Source: Candidatus Krumholzibacteriota bacterium (lineage in GTDB: Bacteria; Krumholzibacteriota; Krumholzibacteriia; LZORAL124-64-63). From it: a stretch of 34,414 nucleotides of DNA. Shown here piece after piece: positions 34,200 to 34,414 of this stretch (position 1 is the stretch's first letter; every line of letters begins with the position of its first letter). The notes under the pieces were generated by a model, which was not told where the DNA came from, ran no database searches, and was given only the letters and a program-made list of their open reading frames with translations. The stretch covers positions 1 through 34,414 of the forward strand of contig JAJRWA010000008.1 of assembly GCA_024277025.1 (NCBI GenBank), written 5' to 3'. The position numbers and the translations under genes were made by a program.

Positions 34200-34414
34200 G
34201 TGCTTGAAATGGTACATATGGCAATCCTCGCGGCGATTCAGGGCCTGACGGAGTTTCTGCCGGTGAGCAGTTCCGGCCATCTGGTGTTGATGCAGACGCT
34301 GCTGCAGGCCAGGCAGGGGGACGTCTTTTTTGACGTCGTTCTGCATCTTGGGACGCTGGGCTCGGTGTGTGTGGTCTACCGCCGCGAAATACGGCGGCTG
34401 CTGCGGTTGGACCG
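34200..34414 (+). CDS. uppP: Undecaprenyl-diphosphatase, N-terminal part (cut by window edge)
   Basis: Membrane enzyme that recycles undecaprenyl pyrophosphate, the lipid carrier for cell wall and LPS sugars. The signature IQGLTEFLPVSSSGHLVL, with the catalytic Glu and the PVSSSGH segment, is clear, followed by FFDVVLHLGTLGSVCVVYRREI. GTG at 34200 gives the usual distance to the motif; ATG at 34209 or 34218 are alternatives, and none has a strong ribosome-binding site. A TTGACT at 34169 could be a -35 box, but no good -10 follows. The rest lies beyond the window. Confidence 0.9.
   Translation, partial: MLEMVHMAILAAIQGLTEFLPVSSSGHLVLMQTLLQARQGDVFFDVVLHLGTLGSVCVVYRREIRRLLRLD

Overview
The window is a 34 kb, GC-rich, almost fully coding piece of a chromosome from a Gram-negative-type bacterium. 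All four KDO enzymes (kdsB, kdsA, kdsC, kdsD), a lipid A-type acyltransferase and LptB, LptC, LptF and LptG point to an LPS outer membrane. A 2,162-residue SprA-like protein, the outer-membrane translocon of type IX secretion, together with a glutaminyl-cyclase-like M28 protein, points to the FCB superphylum. The gene order kdsB-pyrG-kdsA...lptB-rpoN-hpf-hprK-PTS resembles the deltaproteobacterial arrangement. A high-GC FCB lineage such as Krumholzibacteriota or Eisenbacteria would fit, but I cannot prove the taxon from this sequence.

Layout. Positions 1-53 hold the first codons of an IS630-type transposase (minus). Positions 205-288 are a perfect 34-bp inverted repeat. trxB (minus) is divergent from rplU-rpmA. 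From about 2.3 to 19.7 kb every gene is on the plus strand and tightly packed, often overlapping by 1-4 bases: KDO synthesis (with pyrG for CTP), lipid A acylation and LPS export; then rpoN, hpf and hprK; then a complete mannose-family PTS (IIA, IIB, IIC, IID) with HPr and enzyme I; then a phosphoglucose/phosphomannose isomerase and metK. A strong terminator at 19.7 kb separates metK from a convergent PKD-domain lipoprotein. lptF-lptG (minus) are divergent from sprA, whose end overlaps the M28/glutaminyl-cyclase-like gene. The right end carries a zinc-ribbon protein, an unrecognised gene, a degenerate MglA-like GTPase, a TPR protein with a probable leaderless promoter, and the start of uppP.

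How the genes work together. Most of the window serves envelope construction: KDO-lipid A synthesis, Lpt transport, undecaprenyl phosphate recycling and type IX export. The PTS block joins carbon sensing (HPr with both His15 and Ser46, plus HPr kinase) to the same transcription unit as sigma-54.

The most surprising observation is that two conserved housekeeping genes, trxB and rpoN, are each interrupted by one in-frame TAG codon. Each TAG sits where the family usually has Glu, and each is followed by a perfectly preserved C-terminal module (the FAD-binding end of TrxB and the RpoN box of sigma-54). Seven other genes here end normally at TAG, so this is not simple genome-wide reassignment. It could be context-dependent amber suppression or recoding, two independent nonsense mutations, or consensus errors. 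The second interesting feature is the overlapping sprA plus glutaminyl-cyclase-like pair.
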